NCBI GenBank assembly: GCA_030426665.1
Contig: JAUHYD010000013.1
Span: 80,094-144,093, forward strand
Length of the DNA stretch: 64,000 nucleotides
Direction of reading: 5' to 3'
From: Bacteroidia bacterium
GTDB lineage: Bacteria; Bacteroidota; Bacteroidia; Chitinophagales; Chitinophagaceae
Part shown: positions 9,412 to 19,394 of the stretch, piece after piece
Position numbering within the stretch: position 1 is the first letter of the stretch
Layout: each line of letters opens with the position of its first letter
Notes under the pieces: generated by a model
Databases searched by the model: none
What the model was told of the DNA's origin: nothing
What the model saw: only the letters and a program-made list of their open reading frames with translations
Made by a program: the position numbers and the translations under genes

Positions 9412-11556
9412 ATGAAATTTGCTAAGTCCCTTTTACTAGTTATCTACTGTTCACTAATAACTATTCACTGCTCCGCCCAGCTTCATGGGCAAGCAAGGAT
9501 AGATTCACTTCTCAAAGAGTTACCTAAACAAAAGGAGGACACTAACAAGGTGAACCTGCTAAATAACTTGTCGTTAGATTATTCTTCCATCGACCCGGAC
9601 GAGGGCATAAAATATGGAAAGCAGGGGGTTGCTTTGGCCCATAAAATAAACTGGAAAAAGGGACTAGAGGCAGTTAATAGTACTCTAGGCAGTAATTATC
9701 AAACGAAGACCGATTATTCTGAAGCCCTGAAATATCATTTTAAGGCTTTAAAAATGGCTGAAGAAATGGGCGACAAAACCGGTGTCGCTAGAAATTCCAG
9801 CAATATCGGCATTGTATATTGTAGGCAAAGCAAATACTCCACAGCATTAGAATATTTTTTTAGTGCGTTAAGGATGGCCGAAGACTTGGGCGACAGAAAA
9901 GGTATTGCAGCTACAAGTGGCAACATCGGTGTTGTTTATAAAACCCAAGGTGATTATCCCAAAGCCTTGGAATATTATTTTAAGTCTTTAAAAATGAATG
10001 AAGAACTGGGGCGTAAAAGTGGCATCGCGACAAATAACGGCAATATCGGCAGGGTTTATCAAGACCAGGGGGATTACCCCAAAGCGCTGGAGTATTTTTT
10101 TAAGTCTCTGGAAGTGTATGAAGAATTGGGAGATAAAAAACATATTGCGACTGTAACTGGCAATATCGGCGTTGTTTATAAAATACAAAGTGATTACCCC
10201 AAAGCGCTGGAGTTTTTTTTAAAGGCTTTAAAAATGAATGAAGAATTGGGGAATAGGCGCGGCATTGCAACAAATACCGGTAATATCGGTATGGTTTATC
10301 AAGAACAAAGGGATTATACGCAGGCAATAGACTACTACCAAAGCTCCTTAAAGCTTAACGAAGAGCTAGGGCAGAGGTACTTTATGGCTATAGACTTGTC
10401 CAATATCGGCTCGGCATATTTAGCCATAGTTGAGGATATTGATTTAAATGGAGGTAGAGCTACCGTTGTTTCCTCACTTTCGGAAAATAAATACCGGCCC
10501 GCTGTCTCCATTCCTACGGGCAGGACAGCCTTGATAACAGCGGCCATAGACTACATGGAACGCGGACTGGAAATATGCCAGAAAATAGAAACCCTGGATA
10601 TTCTGCAGGACTGTTATGAAGGACTGGCGAAAGCTTACAAGCTGAAGGGTGACTACAAAAAATCGCTGGAGGCGTCAGATAATTATCATGCCATAAAAGA
10701 CTCCGTATTCTCGCAAGAGAATAAAGAAGAGATTCTGAAAATGGGTATGAAGAATGACTACGAACGCCAACGATTGACCGACAGCCTGAAAGTTGCTGAA
10801 AAACAAAAAATCGCAGCTATAAATCTGAAAAAGCAAAAGAGCTATACTTATATGGGGATGGCAGGAATATTGCTATTGGCAGGGTTTTCATTTTTCATTG
10901 TAAAAGAGCGTGGTAAGTCAGAGACGGCAAGGAAGCAATCGGATGAACTGCTGCTGAATATACTGCCCGAAGAAGTAGCTAGCGAACTAAAGACCACTGG
11001 CACCACCACAGCGAAGCACTACGATAATGTAACAGTGTTGTTCACCGATTTTGTGAATTTTACCCAAGCCAGTGAGAGCATGGGTGCGCAGAACCTGATT
11101 GATGAACTGCACACCTGCTTCAAGAAGTTTGACGAAATATCTGATAAGTACGGCATTGAAAAAATAAAGACAATCGGCGACGCCTACCTTGCAGTAGCCG
11201 GCCTACCTACTGCCGACCCTAACCACGCCGAGAATATTATGAAAGCAGCCAGGGAAATAACTACATTTATGGAGGATAGGCTATCCAAAATGGGAACAGA
11301 AAGAACATTTGCAGTGCGCATAGGGATACATAGCGGGAGTGTAGTAGCAGGTATAGTGGGCGTTAAGAAATTTGCCTATGATATATGGGGCGATACTGTT
11401 AATACCGCTGCCCGTATGGAGCAAAACAGCGAGGCAGGAAAAATAAACATCAGCCAAACTACTTATGAGTTGGTGAAGGATAAATTCGATTGTGAATACA
11501 GAGGGGAAGTAGATGCGAAGGGAAAGGGAATGATGAAAATGTATTATGTTGGGTAA
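9412..11556 (+). CDS. TPR-containing class III adenylate cyclase, copy 1
   Basis: A 714-residue membrane protein. A signal peptide (MKFAKSLLLVIYCSLITIHC) precedes about eight TPR units of 40 residues (YPKALEYYFKSLKMNEELG), a short coiled coil, one membrane helix (about residues 478-497, MGMAGILLLAGFSFFIV) and a C-terminal class III cyclase domain. Catalytic features are LFTDFVNFT (metal Asp), KIKTIGDAYLAVAG (purine Lys and second metal Asp) and YDIWGDTVNTAARM. The Lys and Asp purine-contact pair favours ATP, so cAMP is the likely product. The TPR part is predicted to be periplasmic and the cyclase cytoplasmic. The ATG at 9412 is chosen because it gives a signal peptide. It is the first of three tandem paralogues. 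Confidence 0.9.
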   Translation: MKFAKSLLLVIYCSLITIHCSAQLHGQARIDSLLKELPKQKEDTNKVNLLNNLSLDYSSIDPDEGIKYGKQGVALAHKINWKKGLEAVNSTLGSNYQTKTDYSEALKYHFKALKMAEEMGDKTGVARNSSNIGIVYCRQSKYSTALEYFFSALRMAEDLGDRKGIAATSGNIGVVYKTQGDYPKALEYYFKSLKMNEELGRKSGIATNNGNIGRVYQDQGDYPKALEYFFKSLEVYEELGDKKHIATVTGNIGVVYKIQSDYPKALEFFLKALKMNEELGNRRGIATNTGNIGMVYQEQRDYTQAIDYYQSSLKLNEELGQRYFMAIDLSNIGSAYLAIVEDIDLNGGRATVVSSLSENKYRPAVSIPTGRTALITAAIDYMERGLEICQKIETLDILQDCYEGLAKAYKLKGDYKKSLEASDNYHAIKDSVFSQENKEEILKMGMKNDYERQRLTDSLKVAEKQKIAAINLKKQKSYTYMGMAGILLLAGFSFFIVKERGKSETARKQSDELLLNILPEEVASELKTTGTTTAKHYDNVTVLFTDFVNFTQASESMGAQNLIDELHTCFKKFDEISDKYGIEKIKTIGDAYLAVAGLPTADPNHAENIMKAAREITTFMEDRLSKMGTERTFAVRIGIHSGSVVAGIVGVKKFAYDIWGDTVNTAARMEQNSEAGKINISQTTYELVKDKFDCEYRGEVDAKGKGMMKMYYVG

Positions 11557-11679
11557 AGATGACAATAAACGCTCCATCAATTACCATTTATTAATTCATA
11601 ACAAAAACAAAACAGCTACGATATTTAAATATTTACTCCTTTATTATTAATTTTTAAAAAAGAATATGATATTTCGATT

Positions 11680-13962
11680 ATGAAAATTTGCTTTAAATAC
11701 CTCCTGTTATTATTGCTCCCTTTTGCCAGCACAAAACTTTATGCCCAAGCATCCCGGCAAGGCAAGATAGACTCACTGCTCAGTGAGCTGCCCAAACAAA
11801 AAGAAGATACCAACAAAGTGAATGTACTGAACGGGTTGGCGGAAACCTACTTGAAAGTTAACCTAGAAGTAGGTATAAAGTATGCGCACGAGGGAGTAGC
11901 GCTGGCTAAAAAACTCAACTGGAAGAAAGGCATAGGTCTTTCCTATAATTATTTGGGATGGTACTATATGCATACCGGAGTACATGAAAAAGAAATAGAG
12001 TGCTATGAGCAAGCACTGAAAATGTATGAAGAGATAGACAATAAGTTGTATCAAGCCGGCGTGCTGTCAAGCATTGGCAGAACGCACCTAAGAGTGGGCG
12101 ATTATCCCAAAGCTATTGAAACGGCAGAAAAAGCCTTAGAGCTCGCCCGTGAGATGAAAGATGATCTTAGGATAAAAATTGCCTATGATCTTTTCGCTGT
12201 TATTGAGCAGCAACGAAGCAACTTCCCCAAAGCAATAGAGTATTACTTAAAATCATTGGAGATCACAAAGAAAATGGGAGATAAGGCACAAGAGGCAGCA
12301 CTATATGGCGACATTGGTATTGCCTACCAGCAGCAAAGTGATTATACCAGAGCGTTGGAGTATCATTTTAAAGCTCAGAAAATTCATGAAGATGTAGGTA
12401 ATAAGGCAGGTATAGCTGCCACCATTTGCAACATCGGTGTCATATACTCAGTGCAAAGTGATTTCAATAAAGGATTAGAGTATTATTTAGAGGCATTGAA
12501 GATTTGTGAAGAAATAGGTCACAAAGAATTTACCGCAAATATCTGCCTCAATGTTGCTGTCATTTATGCAGAACACAAAAATGAATACGCAAGTGCTTTA
12601 GAATATTTTAATAAAAGCTTGAAAATCTATGAAGAATTGAATAATATACATGGCATTGCAACCGCAATAGGCGGAATAGGGTTTCTATACAGGCAGCAAA
12701 AACACTACGACTTGGCAGCCGACTATATTGCAAGTGCCTTGAAAGTGATGCAAGAGCTTGGCGACAGACGAGAGGCAGCTATTCGTATGATATTTATTGG
12801 TGAAATCTATTTAGACCTAGCCAATGATTCAGTCATAAACCAAGGCGATGTTATCTCAGGTATTGAGCCTATAGCAAAGAAATATGTAACTGACATACCT
12901 ATGCCTAAAGGCAAAAATGCACTTTTAAACAAAGCTATAAATTATGCCTTGCAAGCACAAAAAATACTCACAGACGTAAATGACCACGGCAATCTGATAG
13001 GTCCATACAATATCTTGGCAAATGCCTATGCACTAAAAGGTGAGTATAAAAAAGCATTAGACGCATCAGACCACTACTATGCAAACAAAGACTCTGTATT
13101 CTCGCAAGAGAATAAAGAAGAAATACTCAAGATGACCATGAAGAATGATTATGACCGCCAACGGCTAACCGATAGCCTGAAGGTGGCTGAGAAACAAAAG
13201 ATAGCCGCCATCAACCTCAAGAAACAGAAGAGCTATACCTATATGGGTGTAGCGGGAATATTGCTACTGGTTGGGTTTTCGTTCTTCATTGTGAAGGAAA
13301 GGAGCAAGTCAGAAACAGCACGTAAACAATCGGACGGTTTGCTGTTAAATATACTTCCGGAAGAAGTAGCTGAAGAATTGAAGGCCGCTGGCACCACTAC
13401 TGCAAAGCACTTTGATAATGTAACCGTACTCTTTACCGACTTTGTAAACTTCACCCGGGCGGGAGAAAGCATGAGTCCTCAAGACCTGATAGATGAGCTA
13501 CATGCATGCTTCAAAAAGTTTGATGAGATTTCAGAGAAGTACAACATCGAGAAAATTAAGACAATCGGCGACGCCTACCTCGCCGTAGCTGGCCTGCCCA
13601 CTGCTGACCCTAACCACGCCGAGAATATTGTGAATGCAGCGCAAGATATAGTTGCATTTATGGACGATAGGTTAGCGAAAATGGGTACAGAAAGAACATT
13701 CCAGGTTCGGGTCGGCATACATAGCGGCAGCGTTGTAGCCGGTATAGTGGGTGTGAAGAAGTTTGCCTACGACATATGGGGCGATACCGTGAACACCGCT
13801 GCCCGCATGGAGCAAAACAGCGAGGCAGGAAAAATTAACATCAGCCAAACCACTTATGAATTAGTTAAGGATAAATTCGATTGTGAATACAGAGGGGAAG
13901 TAGATGCGAAGGGAAAGGGAATGATGAAGATGTATTACCTGTCGGCCGGAGCGACGGCATAG
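11680..13962 (+). CDS. TPR-containing class III adenylate cyclase, copy 2
   Basis: A 760-residue paralogue of the preceding gene with the same order: signal peptide (about residues 1-23), TPR array (residues 80-360), linker, coiled coil, one membrane helix (about 520-540) and cyclase domain with LFTDFVNFT, KIKTIGDAYLAVAG and YDIWGDTVNTAARM. The TPR region has diverged more from copy 1 than the cyclase domain has. The final 120 or so bases are almost identical to copy 1, while the segment around 13632-13700 is almost identical to copy 3, which points to gene conversion. It starts 123 bases after copy 1, so it may have its own promoter. Confidence 0.9.
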   Translation: MKICFKYLLLLLLPFASTKLYAQASRQGKIDSLLSELPKQKEDTNKVNVLNGLAETYLKVNLEVGIKYAHEGVALAKKLNWKKGIGLSYNYLGWYYMHTGVHEKEIECYEQALKMYEEIDNKLYQAGVLSSIGRTHLRVGDYPKAIETAEKALELAREMKDDLRIKIAYDLFAVIEQQRSNFPKAIEYYLKSLEITKKMGDKAQEAALYGDIGIAYQQQSDYTRALEYHFKAQKIHEDVGNKAGIAATICNIGVIYSVQSDFNKGLEYYLEALKICEEIGHKEFTANICLNVAVIYAEHKNEYASALEYFNKSLKIYEELNNIHGIATAIGGIGFLYRQQKHYDLAADYIASALKVMQELGDRREAAIRMIFIGEIYLDLANDSVINQGDVISGIEPIAKKYVTDIPMPKGKNALLNKAINYALQAQKILTDVNDHGNLIGPYNILANAYALKGEYKKALDASDHYYANKDSVFSQENKEEILKMTMKNDYDRQRLTDSLKVAEKQKIAAINLKKQKSYTYMGVAGILLLVGFSFFIVKERSKSETARKQSDGLLLNILPEEVAEELKAAGTTTAKHFDNVTVLFTDFVNFTRAGESMSPQDLIDELHACFKKFDEISEKYNIEKIKTIGDAYLAVAGLPTADPNHAENIVNAAQDIVAFMDDRLAKMGTERTFQVRVGIHSGSVVAGIVGVKKFAYDIWGDTVNTAARMEQNSEAGKINISQTTYELVKDKFDCEYRGEVDAKGKGMMKMYYLSAGATA

Positions 13963-14065
13963 GTGGATTTATCGACCGAAGCCACAGCGTAGGAGGATGT
14001 AGGATAAAGTTCGCATGCCTTCCGAAATATCATAAACATTTTCTGTATTTTGTACTCAAATATCT

Positions 14066-16102
14066 ATGCTTTTGAGACTAATCGTTATTTGCGTACTATT
14101 GAGTTTATTATGTGCTAGCCCTGTGTATCCCCAATTACACGGACAAGATAAAATAGACTCATTACTCAAAGAGCTCCCTCGCCAAAAAGAAGACACCAAC
14201 AAGGTGAAATTACTAAATAACTTGTCTTTTGGCTACTGTAGCATTAATTCCGAAGAAGGCATAATATATGGGCAACAGGGGCTGGAATTAGCCTCAAAGT
14301 TAGGCTCGGAATTCTTAATCGCAAACGCTAGTAGTTGCCTTGGGATGAATTACTGGTATAAGTCCGATTACCAGAAGGCACTGGAGAATTATTTGAAAGC
14401 CATGAAAATCTTTGAAAAAATTGGGAGTAAAGCTGGTATAAATTTCATCGCCGGCAATATCGGCAATGTTTATGGGCAGGAAGGTAATTATCCCAAGGCG
14501 CTGGAATATTATTTTATATCCTTGAAAGCAGCTGAAGAAATTGGGGATAAAGGTAGTATAGCCTATGTTAACGGCAATATAGCTACAGTCTATTTCTACG
14601 AAAGCGATTTTCCATTGGCGCTGGAATATTATATGAAATCTCTGAAATCGAACGAAGAAATAGGGGATAAAAGTGGGACAGCCACTTCTACCGGCAATAT
14701 CGGCAATGTTTATGCTAAAGAAAACAATTATCCCAAAGCGCTGGAATATTATTTTAAAGCGTTGAAACTGCACGAAGAAGAAGGTTATAAACATGGTATA
14801 GCTTCCGTCTCCGGCAATATCGGTACAGTTTATAATTTGCAGCAGAACTATAGGCAGGCATTATTCTGGCACTTAAAAGGGCTACAGATGGCAGAAGCAA
14901 TAGGGGGTAAATTTTCAGAAGCAATTGCTCTTTGTAATATTGGAGAAGATTACATCGGTATTGTAACACACCCTCCGGACAAAGCTAAAATGACTATCGC
15001 CCAAGAACCGCATGCTACACCTTACCACTCAGATCTAGTGATACCCAAGGGGCGGGCGACGCTGCTGCATAAGGCTGTTGAATATCTGGATAAGGCAGTA
15101 GTTGTCAGCAAAGAAGCCGGCGATATTGATAATTTGCAAACAAGTTACCGGGCCCTATCCACTGCAGACTCTCTGTTGGGCGATTATAAAGCGGCGCTCA
15201 ACGCCTTTATGCTGCATACTCGATATAGAGATTCAGTTTTCTCAAAAGAAAATGCCCGAAAAATAATGCAGCAGCAAATGAAGTATAAGTACGAAAAGGT
15301 ACAGGATTCGCTAGCGCTCGTTAATGCAAAGAAAGACGATGCTGCGGCAATGAAGCTGCAGCGGCAGCGTAGTTATACATTTCTTGGCGTTGGCGGTGTG
15401 TTGGCGCTCGCAGTATTCTCGTTCTTTATGTTCCGCAATAATAAATTGCTGGGAAATGAAAAAGAACGCAGCGATGAACTCTTATTGAATATACTGCCCT
15501 CTGAAGTGGCTCGGGAATTAAAGGAAAAGGGAACATCGCAAGCGAGGCACTATGACAATGTAACGGTACTCTTCACGGACTTTGTCAACTTCACCCAGGC
15601 CAGTGAAAGCATGGGTGCACAAAACCTAATAGATGAGCTACACACCTGCTTCAAAAAGTTTGATGAGATATCAGAGAAGTACAATATCGAAAAGATAAAG
15701 ACAATCGGCGATGCCTACCTCGCAGTAGCAGGTCTCCCCGCTGCCGACCCTCATCATGCTGAGAATATTGTGAATGCAGCGCAAGATATAGTTGCATTTA
15801 TGGACGATAGGCTAGCGAAAATGGGTACGGAACGCACATTCCAAGTTCGGGTGGGCATACATAGCGGCAGCGTTGTAGCCGGTATAGTGGGCGTAAAGAA
15901 GTTTGCCTACGACATATGGGGCGATACCGTAAACACGGCTGCGCGCATGGAACAAAACAGCGAAGCAGGCAAAATAAATATCAGCCAGACCACTTATGAG
16001 TTGGTGAAGGATAAATTCGCCTGTGAATATCGTGGCGAGGTAGAGGCGAAGGGTAAGGGTGTGATGAAGATGTATTATCTTACCACTGGAGCCACGTCGT
16101 AG
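14066..16102 (+). CDS. TPR-containing class III adenylate cyclase, copy 3
   Basis: A 678-residue paralogue, the shortest of the three, with a signal peptide (MLLRLIVICVLLSLLCASPVY), about six TPR units, one membrane helix (TFLGVGGVLALAVFSFFMF) and an intact cyclase domain (LFTDFVNFT, KIKTIGDAYLAVAG, YDIWGDTVNTAARM). The coiled coil before the helix is its own (AKKDDAAAMKLQRQRSY), unlike the nearly identical one of copies 1 and 2. It likely makes cAMP in response to a periplasmic or envelope signal sensed by the TPRs. The signal is not visible in the sequence. Confidence 0.9.
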   Translation: MLLRLIVICVLLSLLCASPVYPQLHGQDKIDSLLKELPRQKEDTNKVKLLNNLSFGYCSINSEEGIIYGQQGLELASKLGSEFLIANASSCLGMNYWYKSDYQKALENYLKAMKIFEKIGSKAGINFIAGNIGNVYGQEGNYPKALEYYFISLKAAEEIGDKGSIAYVNGNIATVYFYESDFPLALEYYMKSLKSNEEIGDKSGTATSTGNIGNVYAKENNYPKALEYYFKALKLHEEEGYKHGIASVSGNIGTVYNLQQNYRQALFWHLKGLQMAEAIGGKFSEAIALCNIGEDYIGIVTHPPDKAKMTIAQEPHATPYHSDLVIPKGRATLLHKAVEYLDKAVVVSKEAGDIDNLQTSYRALSTADSLLGDYKAALNAFMLHTRYRDSVFSKENARKIMQQQMKYKYEKVQDSLALVNAKKDDAAAMKLQRQRSYTFLGVGGVLALAVFSFFMFRNNKLLGNEKERSDELLLNILPSEVARELKEKGTSQARHYDNVTVLFTDFVNFTQASESMGAQNLIDELHTCFKKFDEISEKYNIEKIKTIGDAYLAVAGLPAADPHHAENIVNAAQDIVAFMDDRLAKMGTERTFQVRVGIHSGSVVAGIVGVKKFAYDIWGDTVNTAARMEQNSEAGKINISQTTYELVKDKFACEYRGEVEAKGKGVMKMYYLTTGATS

Positions 16103-16190
16103 GTGGCAGGTTGAATGAGCGTAAAGTTAGACGGCAGTAATGCCAACAACGCTAATCTGATTATTTTTAATTGCGATAAAAATACAGAAT

Positions 16191-16778
16191 ATGGAATTTG
16201 AACAGGTGAAGAAATTTATCATGAATAAGTTGGATAAAGAGCTTCCTAAGAATCTCACTTATCACAGCACCGAGCATATGAAGGATGTTTATCGTTCTGC
16301 GAAAATGATTGCTAAGGCGGAGGGTATAGAAGGGGAAGATCTTACTTTGTTGCTAACAGCCGTACTATTCCATGATTCCGGTTTTATTAAAAGCAGGAGT
16401 GAGCATGAGCGTCTGTCTTGCGAGCTTGCCAGCGATTATTTGCCGAAATACGGATATAGTCCGGAACAGATAGAACGAATACATGGGATGATTATGGCAA
16501 CTAAGATACCGCAGACACCTCACAACCTTCTTGAGCAAATAATATGCGACGCCGATCTTGATTACATGGGTAGGGGCGATTTTTTCAAGATTGGCCATGG
16601 TTTGTACGAAGAACTATGCATGTATGGGATTCTGAATAACGAGGATGATTGGAATAGGTTACAAGTCAGTTTTCTGGAAAAACATACCTACTTTACCAAG
16701 ACAGCGTTAAAAATACGTAAGCCGAAGAAAGATGAATACATTAAAATAGTAAAGGACAAGCTGAAGCCGGTAAATTAA
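16191..16778 (+). CDS. HD-domain phosphohydrolase, C-terminus altered
   Basis: A 195-residue HD-superfamily protein. Metal-binding residues are visible in YHSTEHMKDV, LFHDSGF and CDADLDYMGRGD, in the order expected for phosphodiesterases and phosphohydrolases. The substrate is unknown; its position after three adenylate cyclases makes a cyclic-nucleotide substrate tempting, but that is inference. The last six codons (KLKPVN and stop) are read from DNA that in another frame matches the C-terminal end of the neighbouring cyclases. The natural C-terminus has therefore probably been lost, and the gene may once have continued into, or been followed by, a cyclase. Confidence 0.8.
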   Translation: MEFEQVKKFIMNKLDKELPKNLTYHSTEHMKDVYRSAKMIAKAEGIEGEDLTLLLTAVLFHDSGFIKSRSEHERLSCELASDYLPKYGYSPEQIERIHGMIMATKIPQTPHNLLEQIICDADLDYMGRGDFFKIGHGLYEELCMYGILNNEDDWNRLQVSFLEKHTYFTKTALKIRKPKKDEYIKIVKDKLKPVN

Positions 16779-16890
16779 ATATCAGCCGGACTACTTACGA
16801 ATTGGTGAAAGACAAATTTGCCTGCGAGTATAGAGGTGAAGTTGAGGCAAAGGGCAAGGGAATGATGAAGATGTATTTTGTTGGTGGATA
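16757..16890 (+). pseudogene. Relic of a fourth cyclase C-terminus
   Basis: Read in the +1 frame relative to the HD gene, 16757-16890 encodes EAGKLNISRTTYELVKDK then FACEYRGEVEAKGKG and MMKMYFVGG plus stop. That is the last 40 or so residues of the cyclase family next door, with only a few substitutions. No start or catalytic domain remains. The overlap with the end of the HD gene suggests a deletion that joined the two sequences out of frame. Confidence 0.85.
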
Positions 16891-17074
16891 GTGTGTGATT
16901 TATTAAATGCCTTATAGCAGGTATGATAGAGGTTAATGGTTATGGCAAAGTGGATAGTCAATTTGGAAGGACAAAAGTTGTGTTTAAATCTTACGACAGC
17001 CGGCCTTTAAATGTAAAATGAAAAAGAAAAATCTGCCTCCTTTGCACAAACCTCAATAAAGTTCTGAAGTTTTC

Positions 17075-17082
17075 TAACTTTG
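17075..17082 (+). promoter_or_regulatory. Possible -7 box (TAnnTTTG)
   Basis: The sequence taactttg fits the Bacteroidota -7 consensus TAnnTTTG and lies 4 bases before the ATG at 17087. No TTG is found at the usual distance upstream, so the assignment is tentative. Confidence 0.3.
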
Positions 17083-17086
17083 GCTC

Positions 17087-17788
17087 ATGAGACAAATGTT
17101 TGCTGCTGTTATTTTATGTATAGTATTTCAGCTAATTTCGAAAAACATTTTTGCTGTAGAGGATACCACCTATAATATGGTCCCACGCTTTATTCTCGTT
17201 CAGCTATCATCAGAGCATAACAGAGCTGTCGCGCTGGAACAGGCCGGACTGCATAGAGAATTGAAAACATTGAGAAATGACGCAGCTAACATAATGGAGG
17301 TGACTGTTAGGGACTTTGGCGATAATTTTGACTTTTGCCCGGTGTACTACTATATTGACACGAATTATCAAGCCATTCTCGACCAAAAATTCGAAGGTGT
17401 ATTGCTGACCGAAAACTTATCACCGGCACGGGAAGTACCAAAAGCGGCATCACCTTTGGATTATCTCATTGTTTATTTTGGTGCGCCGGTATGGCAAACA
17501 AATAGACGCAAATGGGCAGAACCCCAAATGCCGCTTGCCGACGGGCGTCCGAACGGACTTGCCTTGATAATCAATAATTATAAACTTAAGCAGGTTTCTT
17601 ATCTGCCGGCTGGCAGGTTGCCATTCTATATGAGAAAGGCTGTTATTGTCCAGAAATATAAATACGAGTCTAGAAAATTCGATATAGAATACATTCCTAT
17701 GGCCGCCGAATTCAACCGAAAATTTGTACATAAGCAAACAGCTAGAGAACGCAAGAGATTGCTAAGAAACAGCGATAAGATGAGATAG
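17087..17788 (+). CDS. Secreted hypothetical protein
   Basis: A 233-residue protein with a signal peptide (MFAAVILCIVFQLISKNIFA, residues 3-22) and no further membrane segment. The mature part has no motif I recognise; it contains DYLIVYFGAPVWQ and ends in a basic segment (RERKRLLRNSDK). It could be a small periplasmic or surface protein of Bacteroidota. It is flanked by about 200 bases upstream and 97 downstream and appears monocistronic. Confidence 0.65.
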   Translation: MRQMFAAVILCIVFQLISKNIFAVEDTTYNMVPRFILVQLSSEHNRAVALEQAGLHRELKTLRNDAANIMEVTVRDFGDNFDFCPVYYYIDTNYQAILDQKFEGVLLTENLSPAREVPKAASPLDYLIVYFGAPVWQTNRRKWAEPQMPLADGRPNGLALIINNYKLKQVSYLPAGRLPFYMRKAVIVQKYKYESRKFDIEYIPMAAEFNRKFVHKQTARERKRLLRNSDKMR

Positions 17789-17885
17789 ATCCAATACCGG
17801 CAAATTAAAAAAACTTATGTGTTTGTATTGGTCGTTTTGTCAATGTATTAACCACATTCGACAGATGGTTGTTAACCCGTAAATC

Positions 17886-19181
17886 ATGATAATGAAAAAT
17901 GGTAAGGCGTACGTTGAAAAGGTGGAAGGAAATTTATCTTTCAGAGATAACTTCCTTTTTGTGGTTGGGTATGCTGCTATCTTTTTAACGTTTCAACTAT
18001 TCTTATATAAGCTTGGTCTGGTAAACTATTTTCCAGATGAAAAAAATCTATTGTCAGGAGACGCCGGTTGGTATCATTCGATTGCTGAAAGCGGATATAG
18101 TTACAGTTCAGGTGGGCAGAGTAATGCGGGGTTTTATTATTTGTTTCCACTTGTTTGGAAACTCGTTGGTTGTAATGTTTGGGCCATCTGTGTTTTAAAT
18201 GTTTTGTTCTTTTCAGTCGGGATGAGCATTTTGGTTTCCGAATATAGAATCTCTGAACCACAAAGGATATTATTTCTGTCAATGCCGCAGGTTATAATTG
18301 CATTTGTGCCTTATTCCGAAGCGCTTTTTTTCATGTTGTCTGCGCTCTGTATTTGGGGCATAATGAAAGATAAAAGAACGATTGTTTGGGTCACTTTGTT
18401 TCTGTTGTCGCTTACCAGGGCAACAACTATCACATTGATTCCAGCGCTGATTTTAATGGAGTTGCTAAGTCAGAAAAAGTCAATGTGGCGCATTGCGGTT
18501 AAGAAGTTTTTTATTAATTCTTTTTTGCCGGTCGTATTTGGGCTAGCCGTATTTGTCGGTATACAATATGCTTATACCGGTGTGTGGTTAGCATATTTTA
18601 AGGCACAAGCCAATTTTTGGATGCGGATATTCAGTGTGCCGATTTTTCCGCTTTATGCGGGTGCGCCGGATACATTGTGGTACAACGCAATTGCGGTTTT
18701 TGTGTGTCTACTTGCGGCAATTTTTTTGGTGTACTTTATCGTCAAGTGGTTCTCTGAAAATATGACGTACGAAAAGGGGCTTTTGTTCTCAATCGGATAT
18801 TTGGCGGTTACTTTATTCCTTGCACTGTTCTACAGTCCGAAATGGGATATTGATAGAACATCTTTGATAGGCACGTATAGGTACGCTTTACTCACGCCAT
18901 TCTTTTTTCGTTTCTTGATTTTCCTCTTAAAGGATGTTAGTTACAGCTGGAAGCACTATTTGTTTGCCTTTTTGCTATCGAATTTCGTTTGGCTGTGTTT
19001 CGGGAGTTATGTGCATCTTCAGGCTTTCTTGATGTTCACAGGTAATACCGTAATTGTCATGTTTTATATGCTATGTACACGGAAATTGTTGTGGCCGGCA
19101 ATTATGCTTACAGCTATAAACTTTGCCATCCAGATTTTTTTCTTTCAGGAGTTTGTTAGCACGTTTCACCTGATAGATTAG
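17886..19181 (+). CDS. GT-C membrane glycosyltransferase, PIG-V-like
   Basis: A 431-residue protein with about ten hydrophobic helices spread over its length. The first periplasmic loop carries GDAGWYHSIAESGY. It corresponds to the Asp-x-x-Trp/Tyr ... Ile-Ala ... Gly-Tyr signature of PIG-V-type mannosyltransferases, which use polyprenyl-phosphate sugars. Another typical feature is FYYLFPLVWKL immediately after it. The acceptor and sugar are unknown. It is the last chromosomal gene before the integrated element, and the frame is intact. Confidence 0.65.
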   Translation: MIMKNGKAYVEKVEGNLSFRDNFLFVVGYAAIFLTFQLFLYKLGLVNYFPDEKNLLSGDAGWYHSIAESGYSYSSGGQSNAGFYYLFPLVWKLVGCNVWAICVLNVLFFSVGMSILVSEYRISEPQRILFLSMPQVIIAFVPYSEALFFMLSALCIWGIMKDKRTIVWVTLFLLSLTRATTITLIPALILMELLSQKKSMWRIAVKKFFINSFLPVVFGLAVFVGIQYAYTGVWLAYFKAQANFWMRIFSVPIFPLYAGAPDTLWYNAIAVFVCLLAAIFLVYFIVKWFSENMTYEKGLLFSIGYLAVTLFLALFYSPKWDIDRTSLIGTYRYALLTPFFFRFLIFLLKDVSYSWKHYLFAFLLSNFVWLCFGSYVHLQAFLMFTGNTVIVMFYMLCTRKLLWPAIMLTAINFAIQIFFFQEFVSTFHLID

Positions 19182-19348
19182 GTAGTTTTCGTGTTGGGAT
19201 ATTTATTTGTTTTGGCGGTAGGCCTACAGGAGTGCAAATCAAACATTCTTCCTTATAGTTTAAAACTCTATGTGATTGACTCCACCTGGTCCAAGCGTCG
19301 CTAGCGAACTCATTGGTTCACAGAACACAATTGTAACGCCCTCATACA

Positions 19349-19389
19349 AAAAAGCGGAGAAACTGCTCTTCGCTGTTTTTCTCCGCTCT
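19349..19389 (-). terminator. Original tRNA-Leu terminator, now orphaned
   Basis: On the minus strand a 10-bp stem (agcggagaaa / tttctccgct) with a 15-base loop is followed by a run of T. It lies directly after the displaced tRNA 3' half and would have terminated the intact tRNA-Leu before the element inserted. It is now about 33 kb from the functional tRNA. Confidence 0.75.
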
Positions 19390-19394
19390 ATTTT

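Noticed and set aside
9720..10380. Regular DNA periodicity of about 120 bases that might be read as a CRISPR-like or satellite array
   Set aside because: The period matches 40-residue TPR units in an intact reading frame, so the pattern is coding.
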